From an uncultured Saprospiraceae bacterium (GTDB lineage: Bacteria > Bacteroidota > Bacteroidia > Chitinophagales > Saprospiraceae): a stretch of 64,000 bases of DNA. The notes under the pieces were generated by a model, which saw only the letters and a program-made list of their open reading frames with translations, did no database searches and had not been told where the DNA came from. Shown here piece by piece: positions 18,888 to 28,324 of this stretch. Within the stretch, counting starts at the first letter, position 1; every line of letters begins with the position of its first letter. The stretch is taken from positions 19,869-83,868 of the forward strand of contig CALGLU010000042.1 in the NCBI GenBank assembly GCA_937959275.1. The letters are read 5' to 3'. The translations under genes and the position numbers were made by a program.

Positions 18888-21863
18888 ATGAAAAAACTAT
18901 TATTTACCTGCTTTATGGTGGCCTGCTTTATGCTGTTTGCTACTTTAAATGCAATTTCTCAATCAGTCAGCGGAACAGTTCTCGATGGTGACAACTATCC
19001 GGTTATTGGTGCATCTGTTCTTGCTAAAGGGACAACTATCGGCACGATTACAGACCTTGACGGAAAATTCACCTTAGATCAGGTAGGACCTGGATCTCAG
19101 ATCGAAATTTCTTACCTAGGCTATCGAACAGAAACAATTTCAATAGACTCAGATAATACAGTATTTGACATCGTATTATCAGAGGACATTAATCAATTAG
19201 ACGAAATAGTTGTAACAGGATTAGCGACAACAGTGAAGCGAAAAAACTTGGCCAACTCTGTCGCTCGAATCGATGCGAACGAACTAACAGGTGTCGTGCC
19301 GCAATCAACTCTTGATGGCGCACTTTACGGCAAATTCAAAGGTGCAGAAATTAGAGCTAATTCTGGCGCACCTGGAGGTGGCTTATCCTTTAGACTGAGA
19401 GGTACGACATCGATCAGTGGATCCTCCCAACCGTTAATTATTGTAGATGGAGTCTATATGGATAATTCGTCTATTCCATCTGGATTAAATGTTGTTTCTG
19501 CAGCATCGAGCGGAGGTAGTACATCAAATCAAGATAATCCTTCCAATCGATTAGCAGACTTAAATCCAGACGATGTTGCATCAGTAGAAATATTAAAAGG
19601 TGCATCAGCTGCAGCTATTTATGGATCGCGTGCTTCTGGAGGCGTTGTCATTATCACAACAAAAAGAGGTGAAAATGGAAAAACTAAGGTGAATATTTCT
19701 CAATCTATCGGACAAACATCTCAGCTTAGAAAATTAGGTATCAGGGATTGGAATGAAGAGCGAGTTTTAGGATCGAATTTCGCAGATGATATTGACGTGT
19801 ATAGAGCTGCTGTAACAGCAGGTGGAGTGAATAATTTTGAAGACCTCTTGTATGGTAATACTGGTACCTTGCTTAACACGAATTTAAGTGTGACAGGCGG
19901 AAATGAAAACACAAAATTTTATATAGGCGGTTCTTTTAAAGATGAAGAAGGCATTGTGACCAATACAGGATATAAGAAAGCATCCGCACGAATCAATATC
20001 GATCAAAAAATATCAGACATTTTCGATGCTAAAGTTTCCACCAGTTATATTTCGTCTTCAGCCGACAGAGGATTTTTTAACAATGATAACTCTGGTACGA
20101 CCATGGGGATATCATTATCGTCTACACCAGCTTGGGCAAACTTACAAGCGAATGAGGCAGGTGTCTTTCCATCGAATCCTTATGCACCTTCTAACTTTTT
20201 AGAGACTGCTGCACTGGTGACGAATAATGAGTCAGTCAATCGTTTTATTGGTGGAGGAACCTTAACCGCAAAAATTTTCCAAAATGAAAACTCTTCGCTA
20301 AATGCGTCTTTTAGAGGTGGTGTTGATTTTTATAATTTGAATACAGCGGCTATTTTTCCAAACACCTTACAGTTTCAAAGAGATGGTGCTGGCTTAAATG
20401 GTGTGTCAGTCCAAGGATTTACAAAAAATCTAAATACCAATTTAGCTGCATTTCTTGTTCATACCTATTACACGAACAGTGGCATTGGTTTCACAACTTC
20501 TGCGGGTATCACACAAGAAGATTTTAATAGAAATACAATCTTAGGAGAAGCATCAAGTTTGATTGGCTCTCAAACGAATCTTGATCAGGCGGGTAATAGA
20601 AATGTAACTCAAGGCAGGTTGATCCAGCAGGATAAAGGATTCTTTGTACAAGAAGAACTCAATTTCAAAGATCAGATCATTGCCACTATAGGATTAAGAG
20701 GTGACAAATCATCAAATAATGGTGATGTCAATCAGCTCTATTTCTACCCAAAAGCGAACATTGCATTAAATCTAAATGAGTTTGATTTCTGGAATCCAGA
20801 AAGTGTGTTTTCACAATTTAAAGTCAGAGCGGCATATGGTGAGTCTGGTAACTTTGCCACATTCGGATCGAAGTTTACAACTCTTCAATCAACAATTGTT
20901 GACGGTCAGGCAGGTGTATTTACACCTTCACTCTTAGGAAATGCTGAGGTTGGACCAGAACGACAAAAAGAATTTGAAGTTGGAGCAGACTTAGAGATCA
21001 ATAACAGATTTTCAATTGATGCGACTTACTATATTAAGTCTGTAGAAAATTTATTACTGAATGCGGATGTCCCAACATCTTCAGGCTTTTCCTCACAAGT
21101 AACGAATGCAGCAAAGCTCAGAAATAAAGGATTGGAAGTCGGTTTAAATTTTGGTGTACTAGATACAGATTTCCTAAGCTGGAATACACGATTTAGTTAT
21201 TGGACGAATGATGCAGAAGTGACAGAATTATTAGTTCCAGATTTTACTCAAGGAGGATTTGCTGATTTCTTAGGTAACTTTTTAATCAAAGAAGGATTTA
21301 GTCCAACAACAGTGATCGGCGTCGGACCTGACCCAACAGTTTCTATGAATGGCGGAGAGCCAAGTCTTCAAATTTTTGGTAACGCTGAACCAGACTTTCA
21401 ATTATCATGGTCTAATAACCTGACTCATCATGACCTAACCGTCTCATTCTTATGGCACTGGAAACAAGGTGGTAGCAATATCAACTTATCTACCTTGCTA
21501 TTTGATTTGAATAATACGACGCATGACTTTGATGACATGACACTTGATCCTGAGGGAGCCATGTCAAATGGGGATTATAGACTAGCCAATCTTGGTAGTA
21601 ATACTGACCCATACATTGAAGATGCTGGCTATATCAGACTAAGAGAAATTGGAGCATACTACAAATTACCTCAGAGTGTACTTGGTGATGTAGGCAGATT
21701 AACGATTGGTATTTCTGGTAATAACTTAATCAACATTTTTGACTATAACAGTTACGATCCAGAAGTATCCAACTTTGGAGGTAACGGTTTATCGACTGGC
21801 GTAGAAGTAACGCCTTTCCCATCAGCTAAGCGTTTTGATTTTCACATTAAAGCGAGCTTCTAA
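18888..21863 (+). CDS. SusC/RagA-family TonB-dependent outer-membrane transporter (pair 1)
   Basis: This 991-residue protein has a signal peptide (1-25), a carboxypeptidase-regulatory-like domain (about 26-105; SVSGTVLDGDNYPVIGAS, TITDLDGKFTLD), a SusC signature LDEIVVTGLA, a plug domain with AAIYGSRASGGVVIITTK, and a C-terminal beta barrel ending in aromatic Phe. It imports oligomeric ligands across the outer membrane using TonB energy. It is followed after 32 bases by its SusD partner. No glycoside hydrolase, sulfatase or regulator is adjacent, so the substrate cannot be read from context. Confidence 0.95.
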   Translation: MKKLLFTCFMVACFMLFATLNAISQSVSGTVLDGDNYPVIGASVLAKGTTIGTITDLDGKFTLDQVGPGSQIEISYLGYRTETISIDSDNTVFDIVLSEDINQLDEIVVTGLATTVKRKNLANSVARIDANELTGVVPQSTLDGALYGKFKGAEIRANSGAPGGGLSFRLRGTTSISGSSQPLIIVDGVYMDNSSIPSGLNVVSAASSGGSTSNQDNPSNRLADLNPDDVASVEILKGASAAAIYGSRASGGVVIITTKRGENGKTKVNISQSIGQTSQLRKLGIRDWNEERVLGSNFADDIDVYRAAVTAGGVNNFEDLLYGNTGTLLNTNLSVTGGNENTKFYIGGSFKDEEGIVTNTGYKKASARINIDQKISDIFDAKVSTSYISSSADRGFFNNDNSGTTMGISLSSTPAWANLQANEAGVFPSNPYAPSNFLETAALVTNNESVNRFIGGGTLTAKIFQNENSSLNASFRGGVDFYNLNTAAIFPNTLQFQRDGAGLNGVSVQGFTKNLNTNLAAFLVHTYYTNSGIGFTTSAGITQEDFNRNTILGEASSLIGSQTNLDQAGNRNVTQGRLIQQDKGFFVQEELNFKDQIIATIGLRGDKSSNNGDVNQLYFYPKANIALNLNEFDFWNPESVFSQFKVRAAYGESGNFATFGSKFTTLQSTIVDGQAGVFTPSLLGNAEVGPERQKEFEVGADLEINNRFSIDATYYIKSVENLLLNADVPTSSGFSSQVTNAAKLRNKGLEVGLNFGVLDTDFLSWNTRFSYWTNDAEVTELLVPDFTQGGFADFLGNFLIKEGFSPTTVIGVGPDPTVSMNGGEPSLQIFGNAEPDFQLSWSNNLTHHDLTVSFLWHWKQGGSNINLSTLLFDLNNTTHDFDDMTLDPEGAMSNGDYRLANLGSNTDPYIEDAGYIRLREIGAYYKLPQSVLGDVGRLTIGISGNNLINIFDYNSYDPEVSNFGGNGLSTGVEVTPFPSAKRFDFHIKASF

Positions 21864-21895
21864 TCATTCATTATTAAACAAAGACATTACATAAA

Positions 21896-23203
21896 ATGAA
21901 ACATATAAAATATATAGTCTTAGCAATCTTGCTTGTACCATTTGCAAGTTGCGATATAGAAGACCAAGCAAATCCAAATGGTTCGTCCATTGCAGGGTTT
22001 GATTCAGATGCCTCAAAGAGTGCATTACAAACTCTAGTGACTGGCATAGAAGATTTATTAAGACAAGAGATTGGATTTTACTATGATGTCGTCTCCATCG
22101 TTGGAAGAGATTATTATTTCTTTACTGGTTCTGATCCACGATATACGGGTGAGGTATTAGGCAAGGGAGAAGCTCAACTTGACAATGCGGGATTCTATGG
22201 TACACGTCCATACCTTGGCAGATATCGAACTGTAAAAACGGCTAATGTATTAATAGATGGCGCTACAAATTCAAGTTTAATCACATCAGAAGATCTGAAT
22301 GGCTATTTAGGATTTGCAAAAACATTTCAAGCCTATGAATTGCTTTTAGTGTCTAACTTACAATTTGAGAATGGTATCAGAACTGATGTTAAAGATGCTG
22401 ACAATTTAGGTCCATTTGAAGATTACAATGCTGCACTAGGATCCATTCAAAGTTTGCTAGATGAGGCAGCGGGCAATTTAGCGCAGGCTGGATCAGCATT
22501 CCCATTTTCCTTATCAGGAGCGATGGAAGGATTCGATGCTCCAGATTCATTCCTATCGTTTAACCGAGGTATAGCAGCGCGAGTTGCTTTATATCAAGGT
22601 AATGCATCAGATGCATTAACTAAACTTGGCTCATCGTTTATGGATGTGGACGGAGACTTGAGTTTCGGTCCAGGCAGATTTTATTCGGCAGCTGGTGGTG
22701 ATTTCGCAAACAATTTATTTAGAGTACCAGATCAAGCTGATGCGATTATCGCCCACCCTAGTTTTATAACAGATGCGGCAGCAGGAGACAGCAGGTTAAA
22801 CAAAGTATTATTGAGACCGTCAGGTACATTGTCACTTGATGAGTTGAGCGGTGATTACGACGTGGTCTTATACCAATCGTTTTCAGACGTCGTCCATTAT
22901 ATGAGAAACGAAGAACTTGTCTTAATCTATGCTGAAGCAAACGCTAGCTCAAATAGCTCAGAAGCAGTTAGAGCAATCAATGCGGTTAGAGCGGCGGCTG
23001 GACTGTCTGCGTACTCAGGAGGCATGGATGCAGCATCACTCGTGGATGAAGTATTGACTCAAAGACGCTATTCACTATTCGGTGAAGGGCACAGATGGGT
23101 AGATATGCGAAGACTAGGAAGATTAGGAGACTTGCCCTTGGACAGAGTGGGAGATGATGTGTGGTCCCAGTTTCCACGACCAGTATCTGAGGTTGGAGGA
23201 TAG
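21896..23203 (+). CDS. SusD/RagB-family substrate-binding lipoprotein (pair 1)
   Basis: This 435-residue lipoprotein (lipobox ending FASC at Cys19) is the surface lid of the SusC transporter. RagB/SusD features include the helical N-terminal half, LVLIYAEANASS, VRAINAVRAAAGL and the C-terminal VLTQRRYSLFGEGHRWVDMRRL. It ends a two-gene unit and is followed by a strong hairpin terminator. The length is short for SusD (often 480-600), mainly in loop regions. Confidence 0.93.
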   Translation: MKHIKYIVLAILLVPFASCDIEDQANPNGSSIAGFDSDASKSALQTLVTGIEDLLRQEIGFYYDVVSIVGRDYYFFTGSDPRYTGEVLGKGEAQLDNAGFYGTRPYLGRYRTVKTANVLIDGATNSSLITSEDLNGYLGFAKTFQAYELLLVSNLQFENGIRTDVKDADNLGPFEDYNAALGSIQSLLDEAAGNLAQAGSAFPFSLSGAMEGFDAPDSFLSFNRGIAARVALYQGNASDALTKLGSSFMDVDGDLSFGPGRFYSAAGGDFANNLFRVPDQADAIIAHPSFITDAAAGDSRLNKVLLRPSGTLSLDELSGDYDVVLYQSFSDVVHYMRNEELVLIYAEANASSNSSEAVRAINAVRAAAGLSAYSGGMDAASLVDEVLTQRRYSLFGEGHRWVDMRRLGRLGDLPLDRVGDDVWSQFPRPVSEVGG

Positions 23204-23226
23204 TATATCCTTTTATGAAAAATTAG

Positions 23227-23262
23227 AAGGCGGACTCAATAGAATTGAGTTCGCCTTTATTT
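23227..23262 (+). terminator. Rho-independent terminator after SusC/SusD pair 1
   Basis: A 14-bp near-perfect hairpin (AAGGCGGACTCAAT with ATTGAGTTCGCCTT, loop AGA) is followed by TATTT. Confidence 0.85.
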
Positions 23263-23273
23263 CTTGTGCTACT

Positions 23274-23375
23274 TTTTTGTCTGAATTAGGATTTCTAGGA
23301 TGAGTGGATTTTAGGATTTGGGGAAGTCCACATAGCTTATTGAAATCATAAAAACCTAAAACAGATAATGAACAT
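23274..23375. repeat. Dispersed repeat family B, copy near GxxExxY gene
   Basis: It begins GTCTGAATTAGGATTT, then GATGAGTGGATTTTAGGATTTGGGG and an inverse tail with AAACCTAAAACAGA. It is a direct counterpart of 23806-23936. The two copies bracket the GxxExxY gene. Confidence 0.65.
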
Positions 23376-23405
23376 ATCAACCAATTACTAATAGTCTACA
23401 ATTCA

Positions 23406-23801
23406 TCAAGATCTATAGTCTACATTTTCAGGATGATTCACATTATAGACCCTTTTGAAAGTCAATCTTGTACTTCCAAAGTTAATAAGCAAACCGATTG
23501 GCAAGTGATATGCTTGACAGTAGTTCATAGCTTGTGCTAAATGTATGTCCTCTAGATTGATTATAGCTTTGAGTTCAACCATGATTTTATCTTCTACAAA
23601 AAAATCAACACGTCTGGTGCCGATGCTCAACCCATCATACAAGATTTCCATTTCCATTTCTCTAGAGTATGATAGCTCTTCCTTATCCATTTCTATTGAT
23701 AAAGCTCGTTGATAGATCACTTCTTGGAAACCGTTTCCTAAGATAGTATGCACCTTCATGGCACATCCTATTATTTTATGTGTTAGATCTTTGTCCTTCA
23801 T
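23406..23801 (-). CDS. GxxExxY protein (PD-(D/E)xK-like fold)
   Basis: This 131-residue protein contains the naming motif GFQEVIY (residues 24-30) and a downstream RRVDFFVEDKIMVELKA segment that gives the D...ExK residues of the restriction-endonuclease-like fold. The family is widespread in Bacteroidota and often sits alone beside short repeats. Nuclease activity has been proposed from the fold but no firm role is established. Here it stands alone between two copies of repeat family B and is opposite in strand to both neighbours. Confidence 0.88.
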   Translation of the reverse strand: MKDKDLTHKIIGCAMKVHTILGNGFQEVIYQRALSIEMDKEELSYSREMEMEILYDGLSIGTRRVDFFVEDKIMVELKAIINLEDIHLAQAMNYCQAYHLPIGLLINFGSTRLTFKRVYNVNHPENVDYRS

Positions 23802-23805
23802 GTCT

Positions 23806-23936
23806 TACTTTTTTGGCTGAATTAGGACCTGTCTGCCGACAGGCAGGTTTATAGGATGAGTTGATTTTAGGATTTGGGAAACCTCCTAATCATAAAATTT
23901 GAATTCATAAAAACCCTAATTCAGACAATTGTTCTT
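23806..23936. repeat. Dispersed repeat family B with nested palindrome
   Basis: It starts GGCTGAATTAGG and ends with the inverse AACCCTAATTCAGACA, so the unit is an imperfect inverted repeat. A palindrome CCTGTCTGCCGACAGG at about 23828-23843 interrupts it, while the counterpart at 23274 lacks that insert. Confidence 0.7.
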
Positions 23937-24346
23937 AAATATAATTTTGTAATGTTATTCTAGTTCTAATTTTAAAATCATTGTTAAGATAGAAAAACTT
24001 AATTAAAAACCTATTTAAGATCTGATCTACATTTTCACCCCTTGATAACTCACGGGACTATAATGTTGTCACACCTACCACCATTTGTTCAATTTATTTC
24101 AGAAAAATATAACTTATCCAATGAGTGCAATATGCTCTACACACTAAATGCTTTGATTTGTTCGTCGTCTGAAAATTCAAAATTATAGAGATAAAAGAAG
24201 CACTCAAACAAAATCATACTATCCTATAAATCCTATAAATCCTAATTCAGACAATGAACTTCTTTCACATTTCACACACTACCAATCCATTTTAATAACT
24301 ATTACATATCTTCATATCCTAATATGAAATAAACCAAGAAGAACAC
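23937..24346. other. Intergenic region upstream of topB
   Basis: No gene is seen. A further half-copy of repeat family B (two tandem CCTATAAAT units, then CCTAATTCAGACA) lies at about 24218-24255. The remainder is AT-rich. Confidence 0.5.
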
Positions 24347-26722
24347 ATGAAAGTCTGCATCGCAGAAAAGCCATCAGTCGCCAGAGAAATTGCCAATGTC
24401 GTAGGAGCCACTCAACGAAAAGATGGTTACTTCGAAGGGAATGGTTATGCTGTCACATGGACCTTCGGACACTTTTGTACACTATTTACGCCTGACGACT
24501 ACAAACCAACTTGGAAGCGCTGGAACTTAGATACCCTACCAATGTTGCCAGAAAAATTCGAAACGAAATTGATGGACAATGCTGGTGTGAAAAAACAGTT
24601 TAAAGTCATCAAGACCTTGTTTAAAAAAGCAAGTGTGGTTATCAACTGTGGAGATGCAGGACAAGAAGGTGAATTGATACAGCGATGGGTGTTAAAAGAA
24701 GCGAAGTATAAAGGTGAAGTACAAAGACTTTGGATTTCCTCATTAACTAAAGAAGCTGTAAAAGAAGGGTTTCAATCTCTGAAATCAGCATCTGATTTTG
24801 ATGCACTTTATTTCGCTGGCAGTGCACGAGCCATTGGTGATTGGTTGTTAGGCATGAATGCAACTCGACTGTATACACTCAAATATGGAGGCGGCAAACA
24901 AGTGTTGTCAATTGGGCGAGTGCAGACGCCTACACTCGCCATGCTTGTTGCACGCCATAAAGAGATCATTAATTTTGTATCAAAGCCGTTTTGGGAATTG
25001 CAAACAACATACCGCGATGTCATCTTTAGATACGAAAAAGGAAGGTTTGAAAAAGAGGAAGATGGCGCTAAGCTTTTGAATTCAATAAAAGGCAAACCAT
25101 TTACAATTATTTCATCGACTAAAAAGAAAGGGAAGGAGTATGCCCCAAAACTATTCGACCTGACTGGCTTACAAGTCTACTGCAATAAGCGTTTTGGGTA
25201 CTCTGCAGACATGACATTAAAGTTAGTTCAGAAACTGTATGAACAGAAAGCAGTGAGCTATCCTCGTGTCGACACATCATATTTACCTAACGATGTCTAT
25301 CCCAAAATCAAAGGCATATTATCAAAACTAGATGCCTATTCAGAGCTAACCAAGCCCTTGCTCAATTCTCCAATTAAAAAATCGAAAAGAGTCTTTGACG
25401 ATAAGAAAGTCACTGATCACCACGCTATCATCCCAACCGGCGTTCGTGCAAATGTACCGCATGATCAAGCAAAAATATATGATGCTATTTGCCGTAGATT
25501 TATTGCTAATTTTTACCCAGAATGCGAAGTCAATAATACAGTCGTCTTTGGTGAGTCAGAAAAAATAAGCTTTAAAGCAAGTGGAAAAGAAATTGTCAAC
25601 CCGGGATGGAAGCTTGTCTTTCCAAAATCAGATAAGAACAAATCATCTGACAGTAAGGATAAAAAAGCAGAAGAAACAATATTGCCTAAATTTGACAAAG
25701 GTGAGAGTGGACCACACCAACCATCATTAGCTGAAAAACATACACAGCCACCCAAATATTATACTGAGGCAACACTGCTAAGAGCGATGGAAACAGCTGG
25801 AAAGACTGTAGATGATGAAGAACTGCGAGACATGATGAAAGAAAACGGAATCGGACGACCTTCGACGAGAGCCAATATTATAGAGACCTTATACAAACGT
25901 CAATACGCATTCCGTAAAAAGAAATTAATTATGGCAACTGAATTAGGAATTCAGTTAATTGATACGATAGAAAATCCACTATTAAAATCCGCAGAATTAA
26001 CCGGCCAATGGGAAAAAAAATTAAAACTGATCGAAGCTAACAAATACAAGCCATCAGTCTTTATTCAAGAAATGAAAGATATGACAGATCAGCTAGTGAT
26101 CGATGTCAGAAAATCACAAACACGTTCTAAAATTGATTTATCCGCTATAACAAAAAAACCATTTTCAAAATACAAGAAACCTAAATCTACTCGTCCGCCA
26201 AATAGAGCAAAGCCTAAAGCAGCGACGTCCAAAAAAACACCAAAGAAATCTTCACTAGCAGAATACACATGCCCTCAATGCAACAAAGGGACACTCATCA
26301 AAGGAAAAACAGCGTATGGATGTACGCAGTGGAAAACAGGATGTACCTTTACACTACCCTTCTCCTTTATGAATAAAAAAATTAGTGAGAATCAATACAA
26401 ACGTTTGCTGGAAAAAGGATGCACTGTCAACTTAAAAGGATTCAAAGATGGCGCGTCTAAAGTAGATGGATTGGTTCGATTCAATGAGCAGTTCGCACTT
26501 GTGCTTGAACAGCCAAAAACAACGTCTAAACAATCTAACAATAGCACAACATTATCTTGTCCAAAATGTAAACAAGGCACAATCATGAAAGGCAAAACTG
26601 CCTATGGTTGCAGTGCATGGAAATCAGGATGTACCTTCAGATATAACTTTTCAGATATCAAAAAGAAGGCTGCGGGGAAAGCGCTTTCTGCTGAGTTGGT
26701 GAAGCAAATTTTATATTCTTAG
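24347..26722 (+). CDS. topB: DNA topoisomerase III
   Basis: This 791-residue type IA topoisomerase relaxes or decatenates DNA by single-strand passage. The TOPRIM domain starts at the N-terminus (CIAEKPSVAREIA) and has CGDAGQEGEL (acidic triad region, residues 101-110). The catalytic tyrosine is Tyr305 in SYPRVDTSYLP. Further family motifs are GIGRPSTRANIIETL and LSIGRVQTPTLAML. The C-terminal extension has two copies of a zinc-binding-like segment (CPQCNKGTLIKGKTAYGC and CPKCKQGTIMKGKTAYGC) typical of Bacteroidota TopB. Function in plasmid or element decatenation or general chromosome maintenance is not distinguishable here. Confidence 0.95.
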   Translation: MKVCIAEKPSVAREIANVVGATQRKDGYFEGNGYAVTWTFGHFCTLFTPDDYKPTWKRWNLDTLPMLPEKFETKLMDNAGVKKQFKVIKTLFKKASVVINCGDAGQEGELIQRWVLKEAKYKGEVQRLWISSLTKEAVKEGFQSLKSASDFDALYFAGSARAIGDWLLGMNATRLYTLKYGGGKQVLSIGRVQTPTLAMLVARHKEIINFVSKPFWELQTTYRDVIFRYEKGRFEKEEDGAKLLNSIKGKPFTIISSTKKKGKEYAPKLFDLTGLQVYCNKRFGYSADMTLKLVQKLYEQKAVSYPRVDTSYLPNDVYPKIKGILSKLDAYSELTKPLLNSPIKKSKRVFDDKKVTDHHAIIPTGVRANVPHDQAKIYDAICRRFIANFYPECEVNNTVVFGESEKISFKASGKEIVNPGWKLVFPKSDKNKSSDSKDKKAEETILPKFDKGESGPHQPSLAEKHTQPPKYYTEATLLRAMETAGKTVDDEELRDMMKENGIGRPSTRANIIETLYKRQYAFRKKKLIMATELGIQLIDTIENPLLKSAELTGQWEKKLKLIEANKYKPSVFIQEMKDMTDQLVIDVRKSQTRSKIDLSAITKKPFSKYKKPKSTRPPNRAKPKAATSKKTPKKSSLAEYTCPQCNKGTLIKGKTAYGCTQWKTGCTFTLPFSFMNKKISENQYKRLLEKGCTVNLKGFKDGASKVDGLVRFNEQFALVLEQPKTTSKQSNNSTTLSCPKCKQGTIMKGKTAYGCSAWKSGCTFRYNFSDIKKKAAGKALSAELVKQILYS

Positions 26723-26954
26723 CTGAGGAAAGGTGATGATCGTATTTCAAATATGAACACCAATTGAACACTTAAAATTAGACCCCAAGCCAACCGCCTC
26801 TCAATCCTAAAAGGAAGCCAGCACAAAGCCATGTTATAATTTCCGTGAAAGGATTTCCAATTAAGAATAGAGCGGGTGATGGCATCTGTATGAAATCTAA
26901 CCTTAGTCATGACAAACAGTAGCCATTCGTTTTTTTTAAAAACAACAAATACGT

Positions 26955-27128
26955 CTAAGCTTGAGAGCTCAACGCTTCAATCTCTTTCAAGACTTCTTGT
27001 GCTTCTGCCTGCTTTAAATCGCTCTGCATGCGATTACTTTTGGATAAATCGAATGCTTCTTTTTGAAGTCCTTTATATTTTTCTTCCAATACTTGAAGTG
27101 GAGTTTTCTTCTTAAATAAACCGAACAT
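26955..27128 (-). CDS. Lacal_2735-family small protein
   Basis: This 57-residue protein begins MFGLFKKKTPLQVLEEKY and continues with LSKSNRMQSDLKQAEAQEVLKEIEAL. It matches, from memory, a short family found throughout Bacteroidota (MFGLFKKK followed by a helical LSKTNR...A region). It is charged, helical and cytosolic, with no known function. It is 27 bases upstream of nothing coding on its own strand: the SDR gene lies just behind it (27156 onward) and may drive its transcription. Confidence 0.75.
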   Translation of the reverse strand: MFGLFKKKTPLQVLEEKYKGLQKEAFDLSKSNRMQSDLKQAEAQEVLKEIEALSSQA

Positions 27129-27155
27129 ATAATTAGAATTTAGTAATGTAATGAA

Positions 27156-27848
27156 TTATGATTTTAAGCTGGACATACCGCCATCCACTTTTAATATTTG
27201 GCCTGAAATCCAACTTGCCTTTTCTGACAAAAGAAAAGCTGCCATTTGGGCTATGTCTAATGGCTGACCAATCCGCTTTAAAGGATGTCTTTCGTCATTC
27301 GCTTTAATCTTATCATCCGTTGACAATAGTTTTTCCGCCAAGGGTGTATTCGTCAAGGAAGGAGCAATGGCATTGACTCTGATTTTTGGAGCAAATTCTG
27401 CTGCAAGCGAACGAGTCAAGCCTTCAAGAGCACCTTTAGACGTCGCCACCTGGCTATGAAAATTATACCCTTGCTGCACGGCCACAGTTGAAAACAAAAC
27501 GATAGATGACTGCTCAACCGTTTTTAAATTCGGTAATACAGATTGGATCACTTTGATCGCACCGATCACTTGCAACTCAAAGTCAGAAATAAAAGCATCT
27601 GGCTTGATCCGTGAAAATGGTTTGAGATTAATGCTGCCAGGACAGTAGACTAGGCCATGCAGCTCATCAGGTAAAAAGCCAGGCTCAATTCCTTCCTCTA
27701 GTACATTCAGCTTTCTGTAAATGGCTCCATTATCCTGTACGTGATTTTTTAAGTACGTCCCATAGACCTTGTGCCCTTCATCATGCAGGACTTGCGTTAG
27801 CGCTTTGCCTATTCCAGAAGAGGCACCGACAATGAAATAATTTTTCAT
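27156..27848 (-). CDS. SDR-family protein lacking the usual catalytic tyrosine
   Basis: This protein of about 230 residues has the NAD(P)-binding motif GASSGIG at residues 8-14 and a YCPG segment in the place of NNAG. The expected YxxxK motif reads VATSK, so the Tyr is replaced by Val while the Lys is kept. It ends with the usual ISGQILKVDGG. I chose ATG at 27848 because the longer frame to 27857 needs a TTG start. This looks like a subgroup of SDRs with altered chemistry. Substrate is unknown. Confidence 0.85.
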   Translation of the reverse strand: MKNYFIVGASSGIGKALTQVLHDEGHKVYGTYLKNHVQDNGAIYRKLNVLEEGIEPGFLPDELHGLVYCPGSINLKPFSRIKPDAFISDFELQVIGAIKVIQSVLPNLKTVEQSSIVLFSTVAVQQGYNFHSQVATSKGALEGLTRSLAAEFAPKIRVNAIAPSLTNTPLAEKLLSTDDKIKANDERHPLKRIGQPLDIAQMAAFLLSEKASWISGQILKVDGGMSSLKS

Positions 27849-27893
27849 ATGTATCAAACACCCAAATCAGAACTTTTGTTTCGATAAAATAGA

Positions 27894-28056
27894 ATATACC
27901 CAACGGATTTGAGATTGATCTGTTTAATGTGAGGATCTTTTTTTAAGATCAAGGCACAAAACGTAGAAATAGTGGTGCTATAACAACGCTTTGTAACGCA
28001 GAGATTGAAAAAGTAGGCAACAGTAAATTAGCTCAAATTCAAGTGCCTTGGGTATA
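27894..28056 (+). repeat. MITE-like repeat family A, full copy 1
   Basis: An element of about 163 bp is bounded by inverted ends: left ATACCCAACGGATTTG, right CTTGGGTAT preceded by AATTCAAGTGC. The interior shares a long block with 34411-34572 (AAGATCAAGGCACAAA, ACGTAGAAATAGTGGTGCTA, TTTGTAACG, GAGATTGAAAAA). No reading frame is present. Confidence 0.8.
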
Positions 28057-28087
28057 AGTATGCAAAGGTATCATTTGATTAAAAATC

Positions 28088-28230
28088 TATGGTGCATCTT
28101 TCTAAGTGCTCTATGCTTCTTTACGGTGAAACCATCAAAACAGCCTCTCTATGTACTTTGTGATTCTATGTGATAAAAAATCTACACCACCCAAACTATG
28201 TGCCCTATGTGTCTATGTGGTGAAAACCTA
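28088..28230. repeat. Low-complexity dispersed repeat (CTATGTG-type)
   Basis: Successive phrases such as CTATGTACTTTGTG, TCTATGTGATAAAAA, ATGTGCCCTATGTGTC and TATGTGGTGAAAA form a degenerate repeat upstream of the symporter gene. A related sequence in other orientation is at 52599-52670. No gene lies between 27858 and 28324. Confidence 0.5.
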
Positions 28231-28324
28231 AACCATCCCCCCTTGTCCCAAAATAAATTTTAGCCGCTCAACCCCTTTACCTCCTTCACCATCAAAAAGT
28301 CAACTCATTTTAGTAGCTTCGGGT

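Noticed and set aside
23406..23801. GxxExxY gene as a toxin-antitoxin or restriction system
   Set aside because: There is no partner methylase, antitoxin or specificity gene beside it, so I kept the neutral family name.
26719..26910. A minus-strand frame of 63 codons after topB
   Set aside because: It overlaps the topB stop, has no family resemblance and shows no coding-like composition, so I take it as chance.
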